This document shows positions 44,940 through 53,235 of a stretch of 64,000 bases of DNA, in pieces (the stretch's first letter is position 1; every line of letters begins with the position of its first letter). Below the pieces are notes generated by a model. It was not told the DNA's origin and did no database searches. It worked only from the letters and a program-made list of their open reading frames with translations. This DNA comes from an uncultured Acidimicrobiaceae bacterium (GTDB lineage: Bacteria; Actinomycetota; Acidimicrobiia; Spongiisociales; SHLN01), in contig CAMYMH010000038.1 in the NCBI GenBank assembly GCA_947259275.1, positions 1 to 64,000 on the forward strand. The letters run 5' to 3'. The translations under genes were made by a program, and so were the position numbers.

Positions 44940-45440
44940 GAGTTCTTCCTTCCCCTTGAGGTGATCTATCGCGGTTTGTGTGCGACACATCCCGGGCGCG
45001 TCCTATGAGTCTTCTTGTTCCTTCCCCTGAGGGGAAGGTGCCCTCGGAGCGCAGCGACGAATGGGGGGAGACCCTAAAGCCTTCAATAGGGTGAACTGGC
45101 AGGGTTCCTGGCCTCCCCCACCCCGCCTCCGCCTTCGGCGGAGCCACCCCGCCCTCAGGGCGGGGAGCACAACCGTCGGCCAACCAGGTCGCCTTCGGCG
45201 GAGCCACCCCGCCCTCAGGGCGGGGAGCACAACCGTCGGCCAATCCAGGTAGCGGGCAGGCGTCGCACCTATCGCGAAATACGACACCTCGGGGGGAAGA
45301 TGTCACCGGCCCAAAGGGCCGGTGACGGATGGGGGGAGGCCATCAGCCAACGACACCACGTGGGTGGGGTTATGCGCCTCCCCACCCCGCCCTCAGGGCG
45401 GGGAGCACAACCGTCGGCCAATCCAGGGCGGGGAAAAGGA
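44940..45440. repeat. Longest intergenic repeat cluster
   Basis: The 576-base gap contains composite elements in both orders. CCTTCCCC/GGGGAAGG with a CTCGGAGC-like arm and a GAATGGGGGGAG motif lies at about 45020-45070. CTCCGCC-TTC-GGCGGAG with CCCGCCCTCAGGGCGGGG occurs at about 45123-45170 and again, almost identical, at 45187-45240. CACCGGCCC-AAA-GGGCCGGTG with GACGGATGGGGGGAG lies at about 45303-45338, and a last CCGCCCTCAGGGCGG at about 45385-45415. The phrase GGGAGCACAACCGTCGGCCAA recurs three times. No gene is supported. Confidence 0.75.
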
Positions 45441-45502
45441 GGTTTGGGGGTAGGGAGGCCTTACTGCTGTACCCTCGGATCACCACGACTTCGAGGAGCA
45501 GC

Positions 45503-45964
45503 ATGCAGACCGTCTCTAAGGACAAGCTGATGGCGATGGTCGGCGAGGACCTTGGGACCAGTGATTGGTTCGCCATCGACCAGGACCGCATCAACGATTT
45601 CGCCGACGTCACGCTCGATCATCAGTTCATCCACGTCGACGAGGACCAGGCGAAGCAGACCCCGCTGGGAGGAACCATCGCCCACGGGTTTCTCACGCTG
45701 TCACTCCTCCCCTACTTCACTGCGCAGATCGGCGTCATGCCGGAGAACCTGGCAATGATGTTCAACTACGGCCTGGATCGGCTCCGCTTCGTCACTCCGG
45801 TGAGGTCAGGAAGCAGGGTGCGGGCACATAGCAAGCTGGTCGACGTCACCGAGAAGAACCCGGGTCAACTGCTGATCAAGACCGAAATATCGGTCGAGAT
45901 CGAAGGCGAAGAGAAGCCGGCACTGGTGGCCGAGACCCTGACCATGGCGATTATCCGCGGCTGA
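45503..45964 (+). CDS. MaoC-like (R)-hydratase
   Basis: The 153-residue hot-dog-fold protein carries the catalytic hydratase motif: DRINDFADVTLDHQFIHVDEDQA, with the Asp-(x4)-His pair, followed by GGTIAHGFLTLSLLP. It would hydrate enoyl-CoA substrates in fatty acid or PHA metabolism. ATG 45503 follows GAGGAGCAGC. The TGA shares one base with the ATG of the quinone reductase gene (TGATG), so the two are coupled. Confidence 0.88.
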   Translation: MQTVSKDKLMAMVGEDLGTSDWFAIDQDRINDFADVTLDHQFIHVDEDQAKQTPLGGTIAHGFLTLSLLPYFTAQIGVMPENLAMMFNYGLDRLRFVTPVRSGSRVRAHSKLVDVTEKNPGQLLIKTEISVEIEGEEKPALVAETLTMAIIRG

Positions 45965-46956
45965 TGCGGGCGGTCATCTGCTCGGAGCTCGGCTCAATTG
46001 CCAACCTAACTCTCGAGGAAGTCCCAGAGCCGACCCCGGGACCCGGCGAGATAGTCATCGACGTTCAGGTTGCCGCCCTCAACTTCCCCGACACGCTGGT
46101 CATCGAGGGCAAGTACCAGTTCCGACCCGAGCCGCCCTTCTCGCCGGGGGCCGAAGCTGCCGGGGTCATCTCCGCCGTCGGCGACGACGTGGCGTGGAAA
46201 GTGGGCACCCCGGTGGTCGCAGTCCACACCCACGGAGCCTTCGCCGAGAAGTGGCTGATTCCCGCCGAGCTGGCGCTTCCGATGCCCGAAGGCCTCTCAT
46301 TTGAAGGGGCGGCAGGATTCAGCATGACCTATGGCACCTCCTACTACGCCCTCAAGCAAAGATCCGGCCTGCAGCCGGGCGAGACCCTCCTCGTCCTTGG
46401 CGCAGCCGGCGGGGTTGGATCGGCGGCGGTCGAGCTTGGCAAGGCCATGGGTGCGAAGGTCATCGCCGCCGCCTCATCCGCCGAGAAGCTGGCCTTCGCC
46501 ACGTCGCTCGGAGCCGACCACACCATCAACTACTCCGAGGTCGACCTGCGGGAGGCGATCAAAGAGATCACCCAGGGGCGGGGTGTCGACGTGGTGTACG
46601 ACCCGGTGGGGGGCCCCTTGTCGGAGCCGGCATTTCGAAGCCTGGCGTGGAACGGCCGCTTTCTGGTGGTGGGCTTTGCCGCCGGTGACATACCGGCGAT
46701 GCCCCTCAACCTGCCGTTGCTGAAGAACGCCTCCATCGTCGGCGTGTTCTGGGGCGCCTGGATGCGGCGGGGAACTCCCGAGGCAGCCCAGAACATCCGT
46801 GAGCTATACGAACTCGCGGCCACCGCGAAGATCGAGCCGCGCATCAGCGCCATTCACGATTTCGAGAACTATGCCGACGCCCTCACCGACTTGACCAGCC
46901 GCACCGCCACCGGCAAGGTTCTCCTGCGAGTCGCTGGGAACGCTTCGCGTTCCTAG
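45964..46956 (+). CDS. NADPH:quinone oxidoreductase, MDR family
   Basis: The 330-residue product is a zinc-independent medium-chain reductase. The GroES-like N-terminal half has NFPDTLVIEGKYQFRPEPPFSPGAEAAGVI, the linker is AGFSMTYGTSYYALKQR, and the NADPH Rossmann motif is LLVLGAAGGVGSAAVELGK. It continues DVVYDPVGGPLSEPAFR. It reduces quinones or enones with NADPH. The natural end seems to be GKVLLRVAG. The last residues (NASRS) and the stop come from an intergenic hairpin repeat that begins at about 46933. Confidence 0.9.
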   Translation: MRAVICSELGSIANLTLEEVPEPTPGPGEIVIDVQVAALNFPDTLVIEGKYQFRPEPPFSPGAEAAGVISAVGDDVAWKVGTPVVAVHTHGAFAEKWLIPAELALPMPEGLSFEGAAGFSMTYGTSYYALKQRSGLQPGETLLVLGAAGGVGSAAVELGKAMGAKVIAAASSAEKLAFATSLGADHTINYSEVDLREAIKEITQGRGVDVVYDPVGGPLSEPAFRSLAWNGRFLVVGFAAGDIPAMPLNLPLLKNASIVGVFWGAWMRRGTPEAAQNIRELYELAATAKIEPRISAIHDFENYADALTDLTSRTATGKVLLRVAGNASRS

Positions 46957-47150
46957 GCAGTTGCTGCGCAACTGCAGAGATAGGCGCGGCCGGGAACGCT
47001 TCGCGTTCCTAGGCAGTTGCTGCGCAACTGCGGGGATAGGCGCGGCCGGCACACGCAACTGGAGGGATAGGCGCGGCCGGCACACGCAACTGGTGGGACA
47101 GGCGCTGGGAACGCTTCGCGTTCCTAGCACTTGCTGCGCAACGGCATCAT
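46933..47150. repeat. Tandem two-hairpin repeats
   Basis: Two full copies of the unit GGAACGC-TTC-GCGTTCC, TAGG, CAGTTGC-TGC-GCAACTG lie at about 46937-46975 and 46993-47031. A third, degenerate copy lies at about 47107-47143. Between are three copies of a spacer reading GATAGGCGCGGCCGG. The stem GGAACGC/GCGTTCC differs from GGAAGGC/GCCTTCC at other loci by a paired change. Confidence 0.75.
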
Positions 47151-47200
47151 TGGTCGGCGGTGGCACTGTCTAGGGGCCAGGATTCCTTAGGCTCGCCGGA

Positions 47201-48703
47201 GTGAAATGGCGCGGCGCGGTCATCCTGTTTTTCGTCCTCGCAGCCGGCGGGTGCAGAGCCGACTCGACATCGCCGCCCACGCAGGCTGTCGGAGAGAGAG
47301 CAACGGCGACTACCGCGGTGGTGACGACCACCACCACCATGGCGCCACCCTCGACCATCCCGTTCGCCTGTCCCGAGCTGCCGATCGGGCTGGGAGACTC
47401 CATCCTCGAGGGAAATGGCAACCCGGGATACGAGGTCACCCAATATGACCTGGAGTTCGATTTCGATATCCCCGATCTCATCTCCGAACCACCCTTCCTG
47501 GACGCGGCCGCCACGCTGTCCGCCCGGACCATTGAGCCGCTTTCGGCCTTCTCCCTCGACCTGCACGGCATGGAGGTCGAGTCGGTCGCGGTCGACGGCG
47601 TTCCGGTCGCCTGGTGCCGACGGGAGCGCGAATTGGTGGTTGGCCTCCCCTCGTTGCTCACGGCCGGCGACCTCTTCACCGTCCGGGTCGACTACTCGGG
47701 CAACCCGACCGAGGTCGACGACCTGTTCGACGAGTTCACCGGAATAGGCCGCACCACGACCGGGCTGTACGCGGTGCTCGAGCCCGATGGAGCGGCCAGC
47801 CTGTTCCCCTCGAATGACCATCCCCGCGACCCGGCACTATTCCGGGTGTCCATCACCGCGCCCTCCGGGCTCGAGGTCGTGAGCGTCGGCCGGCAGGTGG
47901 CCGAGACGAGATCAGGCAATCGCACCACCACGGTGTGGGAGTCGACCGAGCCGGGCGTCACCTATCTGCTGCCGCTCGCGATTGGTGAGTTCGAAGTGGT
48001 GGAGTTGGACTCACAGCTCGACATGGTGTTGTACCTATACGAGGGGTCAGAGGGGGTGGGAGACTTCGAGCTCCAGCCGGCGATGGTCGAATTCTTCGAA
48101 TCGATGTTTGGGCCCTATCCGTACGATCGGCTCGGGGCCATCGTCGTTGACTCTGCTGCCGCTATCGCCCTGGAAACCCACGGCATTCCCACCTACAGCA
48201 GGGACTTCGTCTTCGAGGACGTGATTGCCCACGAGGTCGCCCATGGGTGGTTCGGCAACTACGTTCGGCTCGAGGATTGGTCTGATATCTGGCTGAAGGA
48301 GGGCCTCGCCAGCTTCGCAGAGCTCCTGTGGGCCGAGCACCGGTTCGGCCTCGAGCGGTACACCCAGCAAGTCGCCGGCCTCTACGGCTTCCTGGTCGAG
48401 GATCCGCAGGCCCACCCGCCGGCCGACCCCGAACGCGACGAGATGTACAGCGGGTCGGTGTACTGGCGGGGAGCGTTCACCATGGTGGCCCTGCGGGACC
48501 TGGTCGGCGATGAGCCGGTATTTGAGCTGTTGCGAGCGTGGATCGAGCGATACGGGGGCGCAACCGCCACCACCGCCGACTTCCTGGAGCTGGTCGAGGA
48601 GCGGCTCGGGAGAGAGGCTTTCGAACTCGCCTCGGCGTGGCTCGACAATGAGACGATTCCGGCCCTGGAGGAGCGTGGTCTCGAGCCGGTTCCGGTGCCG
48701 TAA
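47201..48703 (+). CDS. M1-family metallopeptidase lipoprotein
   Basis: The 500-residue product starts at GTG 47201 with a lipoprotein signal (ILFFVLAAGGC) and a Thr-rich linker. The M1 aminopeptidase fold follows: an N-terminal saddle domain, then the gluzincin site HEVAHGWFGN with the third ligand Glu in IWLKEGLASFAELLW. The exopeptidase GxMEN motif is replaced by a region around ALETHGIPTYS, so strict aminopeptidase activity is uncertain. The ending is a short helical domain (VEERLGREAFELASAWLDN). It likely acts outside the membrane in peptide processing. Confidence 0.88.
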   Translation: MKWRGAVILFFVLAAGGCRADSTSPPTQAVGERATATTAVVTTTTTMAPPSTIPFACPELPIGLGDSILEGNGNPGYEVTQYDLEFDFDIPDLISEPPFLDAAATLSARTIEPLSAFSLDLHGMEVESVAVDGVPVAWCRRERELVVGLPSLLTAGDLFTVRVDYSGNPTEVDDLFDEFTGIGRTTTGLYAVLEPDGAASLFPSNDHPRDPALFRVSITAPSGLEVVSVGRQVAETRSGNRTTTVWESTEPGVTYLLPLAIGEFEVVELDSQLDMVLYLYEGSEGVGDFELQPAMVEFFESMFGPYPYDRLGAIVVDSAAAIALETHGIPTYSRDFVFEDVIAHEVAHGWFGNYVRLEDWSDIWLKEGLASFAELLWAEHRFGLERYTQQVAGLYGFLVEDPQAHPPADPERDEMYSGSVYWRGAFTMVALRDLVGDEPVFELLRAWIERYGGATATTADFLELVEERLGREAFELASAWLDNETIPALEERGLEPVPVP

Positions 48704-48738
48704 GCCGGGAACCGTCCCCAGTTGTGGCGGTCGACTGC

Positions 48739-49518
48739 CTAGCCGATCCCGAAGCTCGCCCGCAGCTTGCGCATGCCGCCGATCCAGCGGTCGTAGTCGT
48801 TGGCTTTGTTCTGGAAATGCCCGGCCACCTCGGGATGTGGCAGGATGAGAAACCGTTCGTCCCGCAACCCCTCGACCACTGAGGCCGCCACTTCGCCCGG
48901 CTCCATCATCATGCTCTCGACCCAGGCGGCCGCCGCCGGCGTCGTCATGGCCGACCTGCCCATCGGAGTGTCGACGAACTGGGGAGCAAGGCAGGAGACT
49001 CGAATTCCGCCATCGCCGTAAGTGATGGCGAGCCACTCGGCCAGGGCCACCGAGGCGTGCTTGGTGGCGGCGTACGGCGCCGAGTCGAGGCTGGTCGTGA
49101 GGCCGGCCGCCGAGGCAGTCAACAGCAGGTATCCCTCACCGCGAGCCAGCATCCCCGGCAGCACCGCGGCGGCCGCATGCACCTGCGACATCACGTTCAC
49201 ATCCCAGGCCTGCTGCCAAACCTCCAGGTCGGAGTCGACATCGCCGGCGGTGGCGATCCCGGCGTTGGCACAGAACAGGTCGATGGGACCGTGCTGAACC
49301 GCCACCGACTCGACCATGCCGGCGACCGCGGCCGCGTCGGCGGCGTCGATGGTGAAACTGCTCCCCCCCAGTTCGGTTGCGATGGCATCGGAGGCCGCGC
49401 CATCGAGATCGGCAACGGCCACATGGGCGGCCCCTTCGGCCGCGAGGGCACGAGCCAGCGCGGCGCCGATCCCACCCCCGCCTCCGGTAACCACCGCCAC
49501 TTTCCCCGTCAGTTCCAT
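48739..49518 (-). CDS. SDR-family oxidoreductase
   Basis: The 259-residue product is a classical short-chain dehydrogenase. The cofactor motif is VAVVTGGGGGIGAALARAL, with VADLDG after strand 2 (Asp favours NAD). It also has ANAG, and the catalytic Ser in LLTASAAGL with YAATK (Tyr and Lys). The substrate is unknown. ATG 49518 follows GAGGAGG, a strong ribosome binding site; the longer frame upstream reads only repeats. Confidence 0.9.
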   Translation of the reverse strand: MELTGKVAVVTGGGGGIGAALARALAAEGAAHVAVADLDGAASDAIATELGGSSFTIDAADAAAVAGMVESVAVQHGPIDLFCANAGIATAGDVDSDLEVWQQAWDVNVMSQVHAAAAVLPGMLARGEGYLLLTASAAGLTTSLDSAPYAATKHASVALAEWLAITYGDGGIRVSCLAPQFVDTPMGRSAMTTPAAAAWVESMMMEPGEVAASVVEGLRDERFLILPHPEVAGHFQNKANDYDRWIGGMRKLRASFGIG

Positions 49519-49554
49519 GTGGTCCTCCTCTTGCCGACCGCATCGTACGACCTC

Positions 49555-49980
49555 TGCTTCCTTCCCCTCGAGGGGAAGGTGGACTCGGAGCGAAGCTCCG
49601 AGGACGGATGGGGGGAGGCGGCGAGCCCCTCGGGCTGTCAACCGCTGGGTTCGGGGCCTCCCCCACCCCGTCTCCGCCTTCGGCGGAGCCACCCCGCCCT
49701 CAGGGCGGGGAAGCAACCAACCGCCCCCCTCCCCGGCTCCGCCGGGACTCCGGGAAGGCTTCGCCTTCCTTGGCAGTTGCGAAGCAACTGCTTAGCAACC
49801 CAAGGGGTTGGACTCCGGGAAGGCTTCGCCTTCCTTGGCAGTTCTCCGGGAAGGCTTCGCCTTCCTTGGCAGTTGCGAAGCAACTGCTTAGCAACCCAAG
49901 GGGTTGGACTCCGGGAAGGCTTCGCCTTCCTTGGCGGTTGCGAAGCAACTGCTTAGCAACCCAAGGGGTTGCCCCCCTCC
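49555..49980. repeat. Intergenic cluster with 65-bp tandem hairpin units
   Basis: The left part holds CCTTCCCCTCGAGGGGAAGG, CTCGGAGC-GAA-GCTCCGAG, GACGGATGGGGGGAG, then CTCCGCC-TTC-GGCGGAG and CCCGCCCTCAGGGCGGGG. From 49748 a 65-base unit recurs: full copies begin at 49748, 49844 and 49909, with a 31-base partial copy at 49813. Each full unit has GGAAGGC-TTC-GCCTTCC, CAGTTGC-GAA-GCAACTG and AACCCAAGGGGTT. No gene is supported. Confidence 0.8.
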
Positions 49981-50028
49981 GGAGGGAGAGACACCACCCC
50001 GGCGTGGTGGGCGGCCAGAATGACGCTC

Positions 50029-51336
50029 ATGCCAACCCGTGTGCTCATCCTCGGCGCCGCCGGCCGTGACTTCCACAACTTCAACGTCTTGTACCGGGGC
50101 AATGCCGACTACGAAGTCGTCGGGTTTACCGCCACCCAGATCCCCAACATCGATGATCGCCGCTACCCGCCCGAGCTGGCAGGCGAGGGCTACCCGGAGG
50201 GCATCGCGATTCATCCCGAATCCGAGCTCGAGAATCTCATCCGGGACCTAGCCGTCGACCTGGCGGTGTTCTCGTATTCGGACGTCACCCACGAGCATGT
50301 GATGCACCTGGCGGCCAGGGCCGTAGCCGCCGGAGCCGCCTACAGCCTCCCCGGCGCCGAGACGATGTTGACATCCTCCAAGCCGGTGATCGCGGTTACC
50401 GCTACCCGGACCGGGGCGGGCAAGAGCCCAACCAGCCGCAAAATCCATCATCTGCTGACCGAAGCCGGGAAGCGGGTAGTGGCCGTGCGACATCCCATGC
50501 CATACGGCGACCTCGTCAAGCAGCGGGTCCAGCGATTCGCCACCTTCGACGATCTCACCGCCGCCGACGTAACCATCGAGGAGCGCGAAGAGTACGAACG
50601 CTACGTGACGTCCGGGAACGTGATCTACGCCGGAGTCGACTACGGCGCCATTCTCGAGGCCGCCGAGGCCGAGGCCGAGCTGATCCTGTGGGATGGCGGC
50701 AACAACGACCTGCCGTTCTATCGACCCGACATCCACATTTGCGTAGCCGACGCGCATCGAGCCGGGCACGGCCTCAGCTACTGGCCGGGTGAGGCCAACC
50801 TCCGTCGAGCCGATGTCGTGCTCATCAACAAGATCGGAACCGCTACTCCCGACCAGCTGGAAGCGGTGGAAGCGGCGGTTGCCGAGACCAACCCCGATGC
50901 ACAGGTGATCCGCGCGGCCGGGCCAATATCGGTGGACGACGAGGATCTGGTAGCCGGCAAGCGAGTCCTGGTGCTGGACGACGGCCCAACCATCACCCAC
51001 GGGGGGATGCCGTACGGCGCCGGGCTAATCGCAGCCGAGAACCTGGGTGCCACCGAGATCATCGACCCGCGGCCGTATGCGGTTGGAACCATCCAGGACG
51101 TCTACCAGGCGTACCCCCACATCGGGGCCGTCCTTCCGGCCATGGGCTACGGCGAGGAGCAACAGCAGGAGCTCCGGGAGACGATCGCCCGGGCGGCACC
51201 CGACACGGTGGTGGTCGGCACTCCCATCGATCTGGCGGAACTGCTCAAACTGGAGATTCCCCATACCCGGGTCCACTACGCCGTCGAGGAGCAAGGCTCG
51301 CCAACGCTGGCTGAAGTCCTCGCCCGGTTTCTCTAG
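50029..51336 (+). CDS. Cyclic 2,3-diphosphoglycerate synthetase-like GTPase
   Basis: The 435-residue product begins PTRVLILGAAGRDFHNFN and has a P-loop in AVTATRTGAGKSPTSRKI. It then has VRHPMPYGDL, ILWDGGNNDLPFY, INKIGTA (GTPase NKxD-like), and a C-terminal part with LPAMGYG and VVVGTPIDLAELL. This is the family of archaeal cyclic 2,3-diphosphoglycerate synthetase; bacterial members are widespread but their product is usually unproven. ATG 50029 is chosen for its fit to the family start (50020 also possible). No pathway partner is adjacent. Confidence 0.75.
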   Translation: MPTRVLILGAAGRDFHNFNVLYRGNADYEVVGFTATQIPNIDDRRYPPELAGEGYPEGIAIHPESELENLIRDLAVDLAVFSYSDVTHEHVMHLAARAVAAGAAYSLPGAETMLTSSKPVIAVTATRTGAGKSPTSRKIHHLLTEAGKRVVAVRHPMPYGDLVKQRVQRFATFDDLTAADVTIEEREEYERYVTSGNVIYAGVDYGAILEAAEAEAELILWDGGNNDLPFYRPDIHICVADAHRAGHGLSYWPGEANLRRADVVLINKIGTATPDQLEAVEAAVAETNPDAQVIRAAGPISVDDEDLVAGKRVLVLDDGPTITHGGMPYGAGLIAAENLGATEIIDPRPYAVGTIQDVYQAYPHIGAVLPAMGYGEEQQQELRETIARAAPDTVVVGTPIDLAELLKLEIPHTRVHYAVEEQGSPTLAEVLARFL

Positions 51337-51362
51337 CTGCTCACGCCTCGATACCAGCCACC

Positions 51363-51995
51363 TCAACCGGTGTCCATCACGTTGAGGCCGGATGGGCTCT
51401 CGTCTTCATCAATCGGTTCGAGCGTGATCCAGAGACGTGAGAAGTCGGCGCGCGACACGCCCACCGAGAGCTCGACGGACTCCGGCGCGGCGAAGGTGCC
51501 CGCGGAAATGTGGAGCTCGCCGCTGCTGAACCAGAACTCGTAGAGGGATCCATCCGGTGCCGGCGGCAATCCCTCGATGTCGAGAGCCACCCTGGTCCCG
51601 CTCGGCTGGTTCCAACCGCGCACCACACCTGAGGCGTCCGGGGCTTCGGCGGTGCCGGGAAGGTCGACCTCCCAATCGGGGCCGGCGCTCGACAGGCCGA
51701 TCCACAAAAAGACGCCGACGAGCGCGGCCGCCACTCCACCACCCCCGAGAACCCACATCCGAGCTCGGCTTCGGGTAGGCGTTGTCTGCTCCGGTGTCCC
51801 CCCAATCAGGGCAACCACACGACCCTCGAGGTCCGGTGACGGCTCCTCCCACAGGGCCGGATTGTCGAGCAGTTGACGCGAGGTCTCGAGCGCCTCCCAT
51901 TCCATGCGGCAGTCCGAACACGACCCGAGGTGATCGAGCTCTCGCTGACCGGCATCCCCCGAGAGGAAGGCGCTGCGCGCATCGTCACAGTTCAT
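51363..51995 (-). CDS. Zinc-finger anti-sigma factor
   Basis: The 210-residue product has a cytoplasmic anti-sigma domain with the zinc motif HLGSCSDC (residues about 23-30). One membrane segment (about 80-103, VLGGGGVAAALVGVFLWIGLSSA) and an outer RskA-like domain follow (GTRVALDIEGLPPAPDGSLYEFWF). It should hold the upstream-encoded ECF sigma factor inactive at the membrane until a signal triggers release. Its ATG overlaps the sigma gene stop (ATGA). Confidence 0.88.
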   Translation of the reverse strand: MNCDDARSAFLSGDAGQRELDHLGSCSDCRMEWEALETSRQLLDNPALWEEPSPDLEGRVVALIGGTPEQTTPTRSRARMWVLGGGGVAAALVGVFLWIGLSSAGPDWEVDLPGTAEAPDASGVVRGWNQPSGTRVALDIEGLPPAPDGSLYEFWFSSGELHISAGTFAAPESVELSVGVSRADFSRLWITLEPIDEDESPSGLNVMDTG

Positions 51996-52567
51996 GCCGT
52001 TGCCTCCTGCAGGTGCGAGAGCAATGCTGCCAGCTTCCGGTGGGCTCGGTGCGACCGCGATTTGATGGTGCCGACGGCGACACCGAGCTTCTCGGCCGCT
52101 TCCTCTTGAGACAACCCGAGGAAATGGGTCGCCTCGATCACCTCCCGCTGGGAGCGGGACATCTGGTCGAGTGCGGTGCGGACCTCCCACGCCTCCCAGG
52201 TGGTCTCAAACGACTTCGGGAGGATGGCGATGTCGGCATCAGACTCGAGCGGCACACCCCCGCTGTGTCGGCGCTCGCGGCGATACACATCCACCGCAGC
52301 CCTCCTGGCAATGGCATACAGCCAGGGCTTGGGGTCCCGATCGACATCGAAGCGGTCGGCAGCCCTCCACGCGTGCAGGAATGTCAGCTGGACGGCCTCT
52401 TCGGCTAGGCCTCGATCACGCAGGGACGAGTAGGCAACCGTGAACACGGCGCGCCCATAGAGTTGGTACAGCTGGCGGACCGCATCGGGCTCGCCGGCGG
52501 CGAATCGCTCGAGATCGACACTCTTCAAGGCGGGTTCACCTGTGCTTATGTAGCTTCCTTCACCCAA
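51992..52567 (-). CDS. ECF sigma factor
   Basis: The 191-residue product has region 2 (LYQLYGRAVFTVAYSSLRDRGLAEEAVQLTFLHAWRAADRFD, PWLYAIARRAAVDVYRRERR). It also has region 4 (LDQMSRSQREVIEATHFLGLSQEEAAEKLGVAVGTIKSRSHRAHRKL). It resembles SigK/SigL-type factors paired with RskA-like anti-sigma factors, which is what the coupled downstream gene encodes. The start may be ATG 52567 or a little further in. Confidence 0.9.
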   Translation of the reverse strand: MGEGSYISTGEPALKSVDLERFAAGEPDAVRQLYQLYGRAVFTVAYSSLRDRGLAEEAVQLTFLHAWRAADRFDVDRDPKPWLYAIARRAAVDVYRRERRHSGGVPLESDADIAILPKSFETTWEAWEVRTALDQMSRSQREVIEATHFLGLSQEEAAEKLGVAVGTIKSRSHRAHRKLAALLSHLQEATA

Positions 52568-52640
52568 CCGTGCAGCCCCTCCGAGGACTCCTTCCTCTCA
52601 GCGACACTACGCATGCAGTGGAGTAATGGTTCCGGCTCGG

Positions 52641-53132
52641 TCACGGCCCGATGGCGTCGCCGCCGGCTGACACGACATACCAGACGTCGTTCACACCCTG
52701 ACCGTTCGTGTCCCCGGCCGCGGCGTCATCTGCGTAGTAATACAGGGGCCACCCGTTGTACGTGACCTGCTCAGATCCGTCTGCGCGCGTCGCGGTCCCC
52801 AACAACCCCGCATCGACCCCATCGCCGGCCACCGGACCACTCAGCAAAGGCGGCCACGCCGCCGCACAGCCGTCGTTGCACACGCTGGGACCTTGTGCAT
52901 CGGGCAAGAACAGGTAGAGCGTGTTGCCATCCTGATCCACCAGAATGTCCCCCAGCGAAGAACCAGCCACCGCCACCGAAGCCTCAACCACCTCCGGCAG
53001 CGCGGCCGTAGTGGTGGTCGCAATCGCAGTGGTTGTCGTCGCGATCGTGTCGCTGGTGGAGTCGTCATCACCACCGCAGGCGGCTGCGAGGAGCGCAAGC
53101 ACCGCGCCCAAGAGCAAGGATTTTCTGACCAT
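52641..53132 (-). CDS. COG4315-type lipoprotein
   Basis: The 163-residue product has a lipoprotein signal (MVRKSLLLGAVLALLAAAC) and a Thr-rich linker. Two copies of the secreted repeat follow: LGDILVDQDGNTLYLFLPDAQGPSVCNDGCAAAWPPL and ATRADGSEQVTYNGWPLYYYADDAAAGDTNGQGVNDVWYVV. The family (PF03640-like) is exported; its role is unknown. It lies 73 bases upstream of the sigma factor on the same strand. This pairing with ECF/anti-sigma genes suggests it belongs to the envelope stress unit. Confidence 0.88.
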   Translation of the reverse strand: MVRKSLLLGAVLALLAAACGGDDDSTSDTIATTTTAIATTTTAALPEVVEASVAVAGSSLGDILVDQDGNTLYLFLPDAQGPSVCNDGCAAAWPPLLSGPVAGDGVDAGLLGTATRADGSEQVTYNGWPLYYYADDAAAGDTNGQGVNDVWYVVSAGGDAIGP

Positions 53133-53235
53133 CTGACCCTCCTGTGTCGAAGGTCACTACGGTGCCTCGCGCCTGGTGGTTCCCTCGAGCCACCTGGGAC
53201 GGGCCGGAGGGACCGCTCAGGATCCCAGCGGAGGG

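Noticed and set aside
46933-47150. Regularly spaced repeats that might be a CRISPR array
   Set aside because: Repeats are palindromes with short, repeated spacers and differing lengths. There is no set of unique 30-40-base spacers and no cas gene nearby.
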